A DNA stretch of 64,000 nucleotides, taken from assembly GCF_027941955.1 (NCBI RefSeq), contig NZ_CP115960.1, positions 3,841,001 through 3,905,000 of the forward strand, given 5' to 3'. This document shows, in pieces, positions 46,314 through 55,479 of this stretch. The notes beneath the pieces were generated by a model. It searched no databases and was not told the DNA's origin. It saw nothing but the letters and a program-made list of their open reading frames with translations. Source of the stretch: Sphingomonas sp. 7/4-4 (GTDB lineage Bacteria > Pseudomonadota > Alphaproteobacteria > Sphingomonadales > Sphingomonadaceae). Within the stretch, counting starts at the first letter, position 1. Each line of letters opens with the position of its first letter. The position numbers were made by a program, and so were the translations under genes.

Positions 46314-47812
46314 GTGAACCAGCCGGCTAAGAAAGTGATCGTCATCGGCGGCGGCACCGCCGGCTGGATGGCCGCATCGGCGCTCGGCAAGATGCTGCCG
46401 CACGCGTGCAGCGTCGAGCTGATCGAATCCGCCGAGATCGGCATCGTCGGGGTCGGCGAGGCGACGCTCCCGCATCTGCGCGCCTTCATCCAGACGCTCG
46501 GGCTCGACGAGGCCGAGTTCATGACCGCCACCCACGCCACCTACAAGCTCGGCATCGAATTCCGCGATTTCGGCAAGCCGGGCGATTCCTATCTCCACCC
46601 GTTCGGCGATTTCGGCCGCCCGCTGAACGGCGTGCCCTTCCTGCAATATTGGCTGCGGATGCGCGCGCTGGGGCAGGGTGGCGAGATCTTCGAATATTCG
46701 ATGGCCAATGTCATGGCGGCGGCAAAGCGCTTCGCTCCGCCCGAGAGCGACCCTGCCTCTCTGCTTTCGACCATCGGCTATGCCTATCAATTCGATGCGA
46801 CGCGCTTCGGCCCCTATCTGCGCGGTTTCGCGGAGGGGCAGGGGGTGAAGCGTACCGAGGGCCGGATCGTCTCGGTCGAGCGCGACTCGAAACCGGCGAC
46901 GTCGTGGCGGTGTTGCTCGAAAGCGGCGTGCGAGTGGAGGGCGACCTGTTCGTCGATTGCTCGGGCTTCCGCAGCCTGCTGCTCGGCGACGCGCTGGGCG
47001 AGGAATGGGAGGATTGGTCGCACTGGCTGCCCTGCGATCGCGCGATGGCCTTGCCCTGCGCCTCGCCGCCGGGCGAGATCGAGCCGCTCACCCGCGCCAC
47101 CGCGATGGCGGCTGGGTGGCGCTGGCGCATTCCGCTCCAGCACCGAATCGGCAACGGCTATGTCTATTCGAGCGCGCATCTGTCCGATGACGAAGCGTCG
47201 GACGCGATCCTCGCCGCAGTCGAAGGCGAAGCGCTCGCCGATCCGCGCGTGCTCCGCTTCCGTGCCGGGCGCCGCAAGCGGAGCTGGTCGCACAATGTGG
47301 TCGCGGTCGGGCTCGCCTCGGGCTTTCTCGAGCCGCTCGAATCGACCAGCATCTATCTCGTCCAGGCAGCGATCACCCAATTGCTCGAGCTGTTCCCGAT
47401 CCGCGGCATCGAAGCCGCCGACCGCGACGAGTTCAACCGGCTGATCGACTATGAATATGACCGGATCCGCGACTTCCTGATCCTCCATTACCACGCCAGC
47501 ACGCGCGACGATCCGGAGTTCTGGCGCTACGTCCGCCATATGCCGATCCCCGACAGTCTGTCGGATAAGATCGAATTGTTCCGCCGCGCCGGGCGCATCC
47601 AGCGCTACGCCCATGGCCTGTTCTTCGAACCGAGCTGGATCGCGGTGCTGATCGGGCAGGGCGTGATCCCCGAGGGCTGGGACCAGCGCATCGCTGCAGC
47701 GCCGCCGCAGGAGCTCGGCCAGGCGCTCGAGCGGCTGCGCGGCCGGATCGCCGTGGAGGTACGCGCGCTGCCCGGGCATCGCCAGACGCTCGAACGGCAG
47801 AAATTGCTGTGA
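46314..47812 (+). CDS. Flavin-dependent tryptophan halogenase-type protein (frameshifted)
   Basis: The FAD protein of about 500 residues starts at GTG 46314 (MNQPAKKVIVIGGGTAGWMA). It keeps the halogenase hallmarks: GGGTAGWMAA (12-21), Lys78 in ATYKLGIEF, WRWRIP as the WxWxIP motif, and Glu in LEPLESTSIYLVQAA. One base is missing near 46886; the repaired frame reads ERDLETGDVVAVLLESGVRV. Such genes are regular companions of TonB receptors and sugar operons in Caulobacterales, Xanthomonadales and Sphingomonadales. Their substrate there is not known. Its TGA overlaps the next gene's GTG. Confidence 0.88.
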
Positions 47813-49233
47813 GCGATCGCGCGATCCGCAGCGTCGCGATCCTCGGCGGCGGGATCACCGGCCTGTCCGCCGCGGCCGCCTTCGCGCGCGCGCTGCCGCA
47901 GGTCGCGATCACCGTGATCGAGACCGCGCCCGATCCCGCCGCGCTCGCCGATCGGCTGCCGGGCAGCATGACGTCTATCCATCGCTTCCACGCGAGCATC
48001 GGCCTCGACGAGGCGGTGCTGGTCGGTGCGGGGGCCGCGATCCCGCGGCTGGGGCTCCGCTTCGAGAATTGGCCCGCGGGCGGCGAACCCTGGTATCATG
48101 TCCACGGCGATCACGGCGCACCGACGGGGACGGTGGCCTTCCACCAGCTCTGGGCGCGCGCGCGGCGCGAGGGGCAGGCCGAACAATATCACCGCTACGC
48201 GGCCGCCGGTGTGCTCGCCGAAGCGGGAAGGTTCGTACATCCGCAGGGCGATCCCGGATCACCGCTGACAACCTTCGATTACGCGCTGCGGCTCGATCCC
48301 GAACGCTACCGCGAGATCCTCGCGTCGCTCGCGGACCAGTTGCGCGTGGTGCGCATCCAAGGCAGTTTTGGCGGCATTGATCGGCATGGGGACGGCATGG
48401 TCGCGGCGCTGCTGCTCGCCGACGGTCGCCGGATCGAGGCCGATCTGTATCTGGATGCCTCGGGCCCCGCGGCGGTGCTGGCCGAAGCGGTTGGCGGCGC
48501 CTTCGAGGACTGGAGCGGCACGCTACCCTGCGATCGCCTGTTGCTGGGCGAGGGGCCGTCGAGCGCCGCAAGCCCGAACGACACGATCGTCGGCGGCGCG
48601 CAGGGCTGGCAGTTCGCCTGCCCGCTGCCCGGGCGGACCATGCTTGGGCATGTCTGGTCCTCGGCCGATCCCGCGCCCGATCCTCATGGGCGTTCGCTCG
48701 CGATTCGTCCCGGCCGACGCGCCGATCCGTGGATTCGTAACGTCCTCATGCTCGGTGATGCCGCGATCGTGCTCGACCCGCTCCACTGGCCCCATCTACA
48801 CCTCACCCAAACCGCCATCGCCCGCGCGCTCGATTTGCTCCCGGGGCGCGATTGTCATCCGGTGGAGATCGCCGAGTATAACCGTCGCTCGCGCGAGGAA
48901 GCCCGGCGGATGCGCGACTTTCAGGCACTCCATTATCTCCGCGCGGGCGCCTCGATCGAAGTGCCCGAGAGCCTCGCCCGGACGCTCCAGCAGTTCGAAA
49001 GTCGGGGGCGATTGCCCGTTTATGACGAGGACAGCTTGCCCGACGAAATCTGGTTGTCGGCGCTGCTCGGCCTGAGCGTGCTGCCCCGCGACATCCAGCC
49101 GCTCGCTGCGGCGGTGGACCCCGTGGTGGCGGCTACCCGGATGACGGAAATGCGGGTCGGCCTCGCGCAATTGCCCGCACGGGTGCCTGGGTTTGCCGAC
49201 TACCTCACGCGCGTTGCGGAGCCGCGGCGCTAA
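47809..49233 (+). CDS. Divergent halogenase-like flavoprotein lacking catalytic motifs
   Basis: The 474-residue protein starts at GTG 47809 and is plainly a paralogue of the gene before it. It has an FAD-binding GGGITGLSAA, DLYLDASGPAAVLAEAVGGA and VLMLGDAAIVLDPLHW. The halogenase residues are lost: the catalytic Lys position reads PRLGLRF (Arg), WxWxIP has become GWQFACP, and the ESTSI Glu region is HWPHLHLTQTA. FAD binding is probably kept, so another oxidation or a partner role is possible. It overlaps the halogenase by GTGA, and its TAA overlaps the convergent efflux gene's stop. Confidence 0.85.
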   Translation: MSDRAIRSVAILGGGITGLSAAAAFARALPQVAITVIETAPDPAALADRLPGSMTSIHRFHASIGLDEAVLVGAGAAIPRLGLRFENWPAGGEPWYHVHGDHGAPTGTVAFHQLWARARREGQAEQYHRYAAAGVLAEAGRFVHPQGDPGSPLTTFDYALRLDPERYREILASLADQLRVVRIQGSFGGIDRHGDGMVAALLLADGRRIEADLYLDASGPAAVLAEAVGGAFEDWSGTLPCDRLLLGEGPSSAASPNDTIVGGAQGWQFACPLPGRTMLGHVWSSADPAPDPHGRSLAIRPGRRADPWIRNVLMLGDAAIVLDPLHWPHLHLTQTAIARALDLLPGRDCHPVEIAEYNRRSREEARRMRDFQALHYLRAGASIEVPESLARTLQQFESRGRLPVYDEDSLPDEIWLSALLGLSVLPRDIQPLAAAVDPVVAATRMTEMRVGLAQLPARVPGFADYLTRVAEPRR

Positions 49234-50669
49234 GGCTGGCCGGTCGCCGCTTCCGGGCCCTGCGAAGTCGCCCGCAGCAGCGAATCGCCGCCCAGCGTGC
49301 GGTACAGCGTCACGAGGTTGCTCGCCTGCACCAGCCGCGTGTTCACCAAGGTACGTTGCGCCGTATAAAGCGAGCGCTGGGCATCGAGACTGGACAAAAA
49401 CGGGTCGATCCCGCCGCGATAGCGCGCCTCGGCCAGCCGGAAAGTATCGGCCGCCGCCGTCGCCTGCGCCTGTGTCGCGCGAAGCTGCTCGGTGATCGTC
49501 CCGCGTCGCGCCAATGCATCGGCAACTTCGCGGAACGCCGACTGGATCGCCCGTTCATAGGTGGCGACCGCCGCCTCGCGCTGCGCCTCGCTCAGCCGCA
49601 CATTCGCGCGGCCCGCACCGGCATTGAAGATCGAATAATTCGCATCGGCGCCGGCGGACCAGTTGAACCCGTTGCCGCTGAACAGCCCGGTCAGCGCGTT
49701 GCTGGCGAGCCCCAGCAGCCCGGTGAGCGAGATGCGCGGAAACAAGGCGGCGCGCGCCGCGCCGATCTCGGCATTGGCGGCGCGCAGCTGATATTCGGCC
49801 TGCACCACATCGGGGCGGCGAAGCAGCACGCTCGAATCCACACCGGCGGGCAATTCGGCGATCGTCGGCGCGGCCTCGTCGAGCGACGCGGGCAGCAGCG
49901 TCGGATCGATCGGCGCGCCGACCAGCAGCTGGAGCGCATTGATGTCCTGCGCCAGCGCAGTGCGCTGCTGGGCAAGGTCTGCGCGCGCGCCTTCGAGTAT
50001 TTGCTCGGCCTGGCGCAGATCGGTGCGCGGTGCGATCCCGCCCTCGAGCCGGGCGCGGGTCAGGCGCACGCTGTTCTCGGCATTGCCCGCAGTGTCCTGC
50101 GCGATCTTGAGCAGGCTGGCATCCGCCGCATAGTTCAGCCACGCATCGGCGATGTCGCCGACCAGGGTGAGATAGGTCGCGCGCGCGCCGGCTTCGGTGG
50201 CGAAATAGCGGTTCTGCTCGGCGCGGGTGAGCGAGGCGACGCGGCCGAACAGGTCGAGCTCGAAGCCGGTGATCCCGGCATCGGCGGTGAAGCGCGTGCG
50301 GGCGCCCGATCCCCCAGTCGAGGAGCCGGTGCTCTGGCCGTCGGAGACTGTCGCTCCTGCGCCGGCGCTGACTTCGGGCAACCGATCGGCGCGCTGGATG
50401 CGATATTGCTCGCGCGCGGCGCGGATGTTCGCCGCGGCGAGGCGAAGGTCGCGATTCTCGGTCAGCGCCCGGGCGATCAGCGACTGGAGCCGCGCATCGC
50501 GGAAGATGTCGCGATAGGTGACCGCGGGCAGCGCGGCTTCGCTGTTCGCCAGATAGGCGTCGCCGACCGGCCAGGACGGAGGCACCGGCGCGGCGGGCTG
50601 GACGTATTTGGGATCCATCGAGCAGCCGGCGAGCGCGGTCGCGGCAAGGAACAGCGCCGCGCGCCTCAT
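49230..50669 (-). CDS. NodT-family outer-membrane efflux lipoprotein
   Basis: The 479-residue outer-membrane factor of an RND pump has a lipoprotein signal ending ALAGC (MRRAALFLAATALAGC). PKYVQPAAPVPPSW is the usual opening of this family. Two helical repeats follow, including NRDLRLAAANIRAAREQYRI, DLFGRVASLTRAEQNRYFAT and LRRPDVVQAEYQLRAANAEI. It forms a trimeric TolC-like channel. ATG 50669 overlaps the RND transporter stop by four bases. It is the last gene of the operon adaptor, pump, channel. Confidence 0.95.
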   Translation of the reverse strand: MRRAALFLAATALAGCSMDPKYVQPAAPVPPSWPVGDAYLANSEAALPAVTYRDIFRDARLQSLIARALTENRDLRLAAANIRAAREQYRIQRADRLPEVSAGAGATVSDGQSTGSSTGGSGARTRFTADAGITGFELDLFGRVASLTRAEQNRYFATEAGARATYLTLVGDIADAWLNYAADASLLKIAQDTAGNAENSVRLTRARLEGGIAPRTDLRQAEQILEGARADLAQQRTALAQDINALQLLVGAPIDPTLLPASLDEAAPTIAELPAGVDSSVLLRRPDVVQAEYQLRAANAEIGAARAALFPRISLTGLLGLASNALTGLFSGNGFNWSAGADANYSIFNAGAGRANVRLSEAQREAAVATYERAIQSAFREVADALARRGTITEQLRATQAQATAAADTFRLAEARYRGGIDPFLSSLDAQRSLYTAQRTLVNTRLVQASNLVTLYRTLGGDSLLRATSQGPEAATGQP

Positions 50670-53600
50670 GCCGTGGCCTCCGGATTATCGTCGTGATGGC
50701 CCCGCTCGCGGATCGCCTTCAGCCCGTCGCGCACGCCGCGGCGGACCAGCACGAAGAACAGGGGAATGTAGAAGATCGCGAGGATCGTCGCGGTCAGCAT
50801 GCCGCCGATCACCGCGGTGCCGATCGCGATGCGGCTGTTGGCGCCGGCGCCGGTCGAGATCGCCAGCGGCAGCACGCCGAAGATGAAGGCGAGGCTGGTC
50901 ATCAGGATCGGCCGGAGACGGATGCGTGCCGCCTCCAGCGCCGCATCGATGACGCGCTTGCCTTCCTTCTCGGCGCGCTCTGCGAACTCGATCATCAGGA
51001 TCGCGTTCTTCGCCGCGAGGCCCATGGTGGTGAGCAGGCCGATCTGGAGATAGACGTCGTTCTGCAAGCCCCGGAGGGTCACTGCGAACACCGCGCCGAC
51101 CAGGCCCAGCGGAATCACGAGCAGCACCGCGACCGGGATACTCCAGCTCTCATACAAGGCGGCGAGGCATAGGAAGACGACGAGCAGCGACACCGCGTAG
51201 AGATACGGCGCCTGCCCGGAGGACAGCCGCTCCTGGAAGGAGAGGCCGGCCCATGCGACGCTCGTCCCCGGGACCTGCGCAGCGAGCTCCTCCATCCGGC
51301 GCATCGCCTCGCCCGAGCTCCGCCCCGGCGCGGCCTGGCCCTGGAACTCGAAGGCGGGAATGCCCTGGAAGCGCGACATCGTCGTCGGCGCGGTCGCCCA
51401 GCTCGTTTGCGCGAAGGAGGAGAAGGGCGCCATCTGCCCGTTGTTGGTGCGGACGAACCATTCGTCGATATTGTCCGGGTTCGCACGATATTGCGCGTCG
51501 CCCTGCACATAGACGCGCTTCACTCGGCCGCGATCGATGAAGTCGTTGACGTAGCGGCCACCCCAGGCAGTCGAGAGCGTGCTGTTGACGTCGCCCTGGC
51601 TCAGGCCGAGCGCGGCGAGCTTCTGCTGGTCGATATCGACCTTGAGCGTGGCGACATCCGGCAGATCGGACAGGCGCACCTGGGCGAGCGCGGGGTCGGC
51701 ATTGGCGGCGGCGAGCAGCCTGTCGCGCGCGGCGAGGAACTGGTCGCGCGGCATGCTGCTGGCGTTCTGGAGCTCCATCGTGAAGCCGCTCGACTGGCCG
51801 AGACCGCGGATCGCGGGGGGCACAAGTGCGAAAACCTGCGCATCGCGGAAGTTGCGGAACGCCCCCGCCGCGCGCTGAACGATAGCTTCGGCACCGTTTT
51901 CTTTGCCATGGCGCTGTGACCAATCGGCGAGGTTGATGAAGCCCTGGCCGGTATTCTGGCCGCTCGCGGCGCCGCCGCCCCCGCCGCCGCCGGTGACAGT
52001 GAACATCACAGTGGTGTTCTTGCCTTCCTGCTCCGTGAAATAGTGTTCGACTGCCTTCTGGACTTCCTGTGTACGGCTCTGCGTCGCGCCGGCGGGCAAG
52101 CGGAACTGCACCGATGCCGCGCCCTGGTCCTCGGTCGGCAGGAAGCCGGTGGGAAGGCGGGTGAACATCAATACCAGCAACAGGCAGACCACTGCGTAGA
52201 TCAGCAGGAACAGCCATTTGCGGTTGACCACGGTGGTAACCGCGCTCGTGTAGCGCTGGACGCCGCGATCGAAGTTGGTGTTGAACCAGTCGCGGGCATT
52301 GCCGAAGAAGCGGCCGACTGCGGGGAAGCGCCGCTCGACCCAGCCATTATGCTCTTCGCTCTTCTTCTTGAGCAGAGTGGCGGTGAGCGCGGGCGTGAGG
52401 ATCAGGGCGACCAGCACCGAGAGCACCATCGCCGAGACGATGGTCACCGAGAATTGCCGATAGATCACGCCGGTCGATCCGCCGAAGAACGCCATCGGCA
52501 GGAACACCGCGGAGAGCACCAATGCGATGCCGACCAGCGCCATCTGGATCTGCTCCATCGACTTGATCGTCGCGTCGCGCGGGGAAAGATCGGGATCCTC
52601 CTCCATCAGCCGCTCGACATTCTCGACCACGACGATCGCGTCATCGACGAGCATGCCGATCGCCAGCACGAGCCCGAACAGAGTGAGCGTGTTGATCGAG
52701 AAACCCAGCGCGTAGAACACCGCGAAGGTGCCCAGCAGCACCACCGGCACCGCGATGAACGGGATCAAGGTCGCACGGATGCTCTGCAGGAAGATGAACA
52801 TCACTATCACGACGAGGATGATCGCCTCGACCAGCGTCTTCACCACCTCCTCGATCGAAAGCTTGATGAACGCAGTCGTGTCGTTGGCGTAGGCGAACTT
52901 GAACCCGGCGGGGAAGCTGCGCGCGATCGATTCGACCTCGGCCTTCACCAGTTCCGCGGTTTCGAGCGCGTCGGCGCCGGGGGCGAGGCTGATCGCGATG
53001 CCCGCGCCGGGATGGCCGTTGACGCGGCTGACGGCGTTATAACTCTCCGCACCGAGCTCGACGCGGGCGACGTCCTTGAGCAGCACCCTGGCGCCGCTGG
53101 TCTCGGTCTTGAGGATGATCTGCTCGAACTGCGCCGGCGTCTGGAGGCGCGACTGGGCGGTGACGGTGGCGTTGAGCATCTGCGTCGGCGGCTGCGGCTG
53201 GCCGCCGATCTCGCCCGCGGCGACTTCGGTATTCTGGTTCTGGATCGCAGTGACCACGTCGCTCGGCATCAGCGAATAGCTCGCCAGCCGATCGGGGTTC
53301 AGCCAGATGCGCATCGCATAGGGCGCGCCGAACACGTTGGTGTCGCCGACGCCCGGAGTGCGCGCCAGCGTGTCCTGCATGTTCGAGGCCATCCAGTCCG
53401 AAACGTCCTGGTTGGTCCGCTTGTCGGTCTCGTCATAGACGCCGACGATCATCAGGAAGTCGGGGTTGGACTTGGTGACGCGCAGCCCCTGTTGCTGGAC
53501 CTGCTGGGGCAGGCGCGACAAGGCCTGCTGCACCTGGTTCTGGACCTGGACCTGCGCGATGTCCGGATCGGTGCCTTTCTCGAACGTCGCCGAGATGTTG

Positions 53601-53863
53601 ACCTGCCCGCGCGAAGTGGAGGACGAGCTGAAATAAATCAGGCCGTCGATCCCGGTCAGCTGCTGCTCGATCACCTGCGTGACCGAATTCTGCACCGTCT
53701 CGGCGGAGGCGCCGGGATAGGAGGCGCGAACGTTGACCTGCGGCGGCGCGACGTCGGGATATTGCGCGATCGGCAGCGCCATGATCGCGCCCACGCCCGC
53801 CAGCATGATGATGATCGCGATCACCCATGCGAAGATCGGGCGATCGATGAAGATGCGTGACAT
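50666..53863 (-). CDS. RND multidrug efflux transporter, HAE1/AcrB type
   Basis: The 1065-residue inner-membrane pump has 12 transmembrane helices and two large periplasmic loops. MSRIFIDRPIFAWVIAIIIM is the standard start. The proton-relay Asp pair is in GMLVDDAIVVVENVERL in helix 4. NVRASYPGASAETVQNSVTQ and the second-half LIEF-type helix (GLAAKNAILMIEFAERAEKE) are present. A run of seven glycines lies in a periplasmic loop of the second half. It exports hydrophobic drugs and solvents by proton exchange. ATG 53863 lies six bases after the adaptor stop. Confidence 0.96.
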   Translation of the reverse strand: MSRIFIDRPIFAWVIAIIIMLAGVGAIMALPIAQYPDVAPPQVNVRASYPGASAETVQNSVTQVIEQQLTGIDGLIYFSSSSTSRGQVNISATFEKGTDPDIAQVQVQNQVQQALSRLPQQVQQQGLRVTKSNPDFLMIVGVYDETDKRTNQDVSDWMASNMQDTLARTPGVGDTNVFGAPYAMRIWLNPDRLASYSLMPSDVVTAIQNQNTEVAAGEIGGQPQPPTQMLNATVTAQSRLQTPAQFEQIILKTETSGARVLLKDVARVELGAESYNAVSRVNGHPGAGIAISLAPGADALETAELVKAEVESIARSFPAGFKFAYANDTTAFIKLSIEEVVKTLVEAIILVVIVMFIFLQSIRATLIPFIAVPVVLLGTFAVFYALGFSINTLTLFGLVLAIGMLVDDAIVVVENVERLMEEDPDLSPRDATIKSMEQIQMALVGIALVLSAVFLPMAFFGGSTGVIYRQFSVTIVSAMVLSVLVALILTPALTATLLKKKSEEHNGWVERRFPAVGRFFGNARDWFNTNFDRGVQRYTSAVTTVVNRKWLFLLIYAVVCLLLVLMFTRLPTGFLPTEDQGAASVQFRLPAGATQSRTQEVQKAVEHYFTEQEGKNTTVMFTVTGGGGGGGAASGQNTGQGFINLADWSQRHGKENGAEAIVQRAAGAFRNFRDAQVFALVPPAIRGLGQSSGFTMELQNASSMPRDQFLAARDRLLAAANADPALAQVRLSDLPDVATLKVDIDQQKLAALGLSQGDVNSTLSTAWGGRYVNDFIDRGRVKRVYVQGDAQYRANPDNIDEWFVRTNNGQMAPFSSFAQTSWATAPTTMSRFQGIPAFEFQGQAAPGRSSGEAMRRMEELAAQVPGTSVAWAGLSFQERLSSGQAPYLYAVSLLVVFLCLAALYESWSIPVAVLLVIPLGLVGAVFAVTLRGLQNDVYLQIGLLTTMGLAAKNAILMIEFAERAEKEGKRVIDAALEAARIRLRPILMTSLAFIFGVLPLAISTGAGANSRIAIGTAVIGGMLTATILAIFYIPLFFVLVRRGVRDGLKAIRERGHHDDNPEATA

Positions 53864-53869
53864 GGGCGG

Positions 53870-55083
53870 TCAGCCGCCCTTCTTCGCCGCGCTGCCCTGC
53901 GCGTTCTGCCCGGCCTTCGGGGCTTCGATCCGCTGGGGAGCGGTGTAGGGGACGGGGCGGATCTCGGCGTCGGGGCGCAGATTGGCGGTGCCCTGCACGA
54001 TCACCTTGTCGCCGGCCGCGAGTCCCTGCGTCACTACCCAGTTCGCACCCTCGGTACGCGCCGCGACCACCGTGCGGGCGACCGCGCGATTGCCCGGCCC
54101 CACGACATAGACGGTCGCGTTGCCGCGCGGATCGCGCGAGAGCCCCGCCTGCGGCACGAGGAACGCCTGGGTATCGATCGCCTGCGCGAACGACGCGCGG
54201 ACGAACATGCCGGGAAGCAAGATGCCCTGTGGATTGGGGAAGCGTGCCCGGAGCGTCACCGTCCCCGTATTCTCGTTGACCATCACTTCGGAGAATTCGA
54301 CGGTGCCGGTCTGGCCATATTCGGCGCCGTCCTCCAGCCGCAGCCGGACCACTGCGGTGGTCGGGGTAAGTCCCCCGCGCGCCAATGCCTTGCGCAGCGA
54401 CAGCATGTCGGCGCTCGACTGCTGGATGTCGACGTTGATCGGATCGAGCCGCTGGATCACGGCGAGCGGATCGGCCTGATTGGTGGTGACCAGCGCGCCT
54501 TCGGTGAACAGCGAGCGCCCGATCCGCCCGGTGATCGGGGCGGGGACGCGTGTGAAGCGCAGATTGATCTGCGCGGTGCGGAGCTGCGCGCTGTTCTGCG
54601 CGACTGCCGCGGCGGCCTGGCGCGCCTGCGCGGCGGCGTCGGTATAGTCCTGCTGGCTGACCGCTTCCATCTTGGCGAGCGGGCGATAGCGATCGGCGCG
54701 GATTCGGGCGGCCTCGGCAGTGGCGCGTGCGCTCTGGAGGTTGGCCTCGGCTTCGGATGCCTGCGCCTGATAGATGCTGGGATCGATCTGGTAGAGCGTC
54801 TGGCCGGCGCGGACGATCGAGCCTTCGGTGAAGAAGCGCCGCTGGACGATCCCGGCGACCTGCGGCCGCACCTCGGAAGTCTGGAATGCCGTCACGCGAC
54901 CCGAAAGCTCGGTGACCAGGGGCACGTTGCTCGGCTGCACCACGACGAAGCCGACCTGTGGCGGGCCGCCGGCGCCTTTTTCTGGGCGCTGTTGCCGCCG
55001 CCGCTGCACGAAGTGACGAGAAGGGCCGCCGCGACCAACGCCGCACACGATCCGCCGGAGATGTTCGCTCGGTTCAGATTCAA
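53870..55083 (-). CDS. RND efflux periplasmic adaptor lipoprotein (N-terminal frameshift)
   Basis: The membrane-fusion protein of about 400 residues includes VPLVTELSGRVTAFQTSEVR, AGIVQRRFFTEGSIVRAGQT (lipoyl half), a coiled-coil hairpin (ASEAEANLQSARATAEAARI) and RFTRVPAPITGRIGRSLFTE. In another frame upstream lies a lipoprotein signal, AALVAAALLVTSCSGGGNSA. The two join if one base is restored to GGG near 54963-54965. The start is uncertain; TTG 55083 gives a normal short n-region, and ATG 55136 is an alternative. It is the first gene of the efflux operon. Confidence 0.88.
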
Positions 55084-55181
55084 TTGGCAGACCCGCTCTT
55101 GCGCCGGGCGGCGCTGTTCAGTTCCGAAAACCGCCATAGGGCAGCTGGTCGCGCGGCTACTAGGGGGAATTGTATCAGAAT

Positions 55182-55192
55182 GTGTCAGACAC
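55182..55192. promoter_or_regulatory. Palindrome upstream of the efflux adaptor gene
   Basis: GTGTC-A-GACAC lies about 100 bases upstream of the adaptor start. On the minus strand it precedes a TACAAT-like -10 element (55169-55174). TetR-type repressors of RND pumps often bind such promoter-overlapping palindromes, but no regulator gene is adjacent. Confidence 0.4.
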
Positions 55193-55223
55193 GATTCGGA
55201 CATACGAAAGGGCCGGATACACG

Positions 55224-55254
55224 AAAGGCCGCTCCCCGCTGGGGAACGGCCTTT
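55224..55254. terminator. Hairpin between the micro-ORF and the efflux operon
   Basis: AAAGGCCG and CGGCCTTT form an 8-bp outer stem around an inner TCCCC-GCT-GGGGA stem, separated by one unpaired A. On the minus strand it follows the micro-ORF and ends in CCTTT, so it could be an attenuator or simple terminator ahead of the adaptor gene. Confidence 0.6.
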
Positions 55255-55297
55255 CCATTGTCAGCCGCTGCGGCGAGCGACCTTTAACATCAATGCC

Positions 55298-55369
55298 TCA
55301 GGCGGCGGCTCCGATGGAGCGGACCGAACCCTGAGTGCGCGCCGCAGACGGCGTTTGACAATGAGACAT
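55298..55369 (-). CDS. Candidate 23-residue leader peptide with extended Shine-Dalgarno
   Basis: An ATG at 55369 follows AAGGAGGTGATC with a seven-base gap after GGAGG, an optimal arrangement. It opens a 23-codon frame (MSHCQTPSAARTQGSVRSIG plus three Ala) ending in TGA at 55298. An overlapping frame at 55261-55377 from GTG is also open (38 residues, very basic). I recognise neither. The position, upstream of a hairpin and an efflux operon on the same strand, is that of a regulatory leader peptide. Confidence 0.35.
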   Translation of the reverse strand: MSHCQTPSAARTQGSVRSIGAAA

Positions 55370-55479
55370 TCGATCACCTCCTTCCATGTTGTTGAACTCG
55401 AACGGGAATATGGGTGCCCACAACGGGATTTAAAGGGGAGTGGCGCAAGCGTGCCTAACGCCCTAGAAACCCGCGCGAA

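Larger units (their letters stand above)
55084..55479. promoter_or_regulatory. Divergent region between the efflux operon and hisS
   Basis: These 396 bases are rich in signals on the minus strand. In transcription order they hold an extended Shine-Dalgarno and micro-ORF (55298-55369), a stable hairpin (55224-55254), a short palindrome (55182-55192) and the adaptor gene. AAGGAGGTGATC at 55372-55383 (minus strand) matches the 16S rRNA 3' end over twelve bases, far more than usual. On the plus strand the hisS leader shows no obvious ribosome site. Confidence 0.5.

Noticed and set aside
46314..49233. A halogenated natural-product gene cluster
   Set aside because: No synthase, carrier protein or tailoring gene is nearby. 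The operon context is galactose breakdown, so the halogenase is of the carbohydrate-locus kind.
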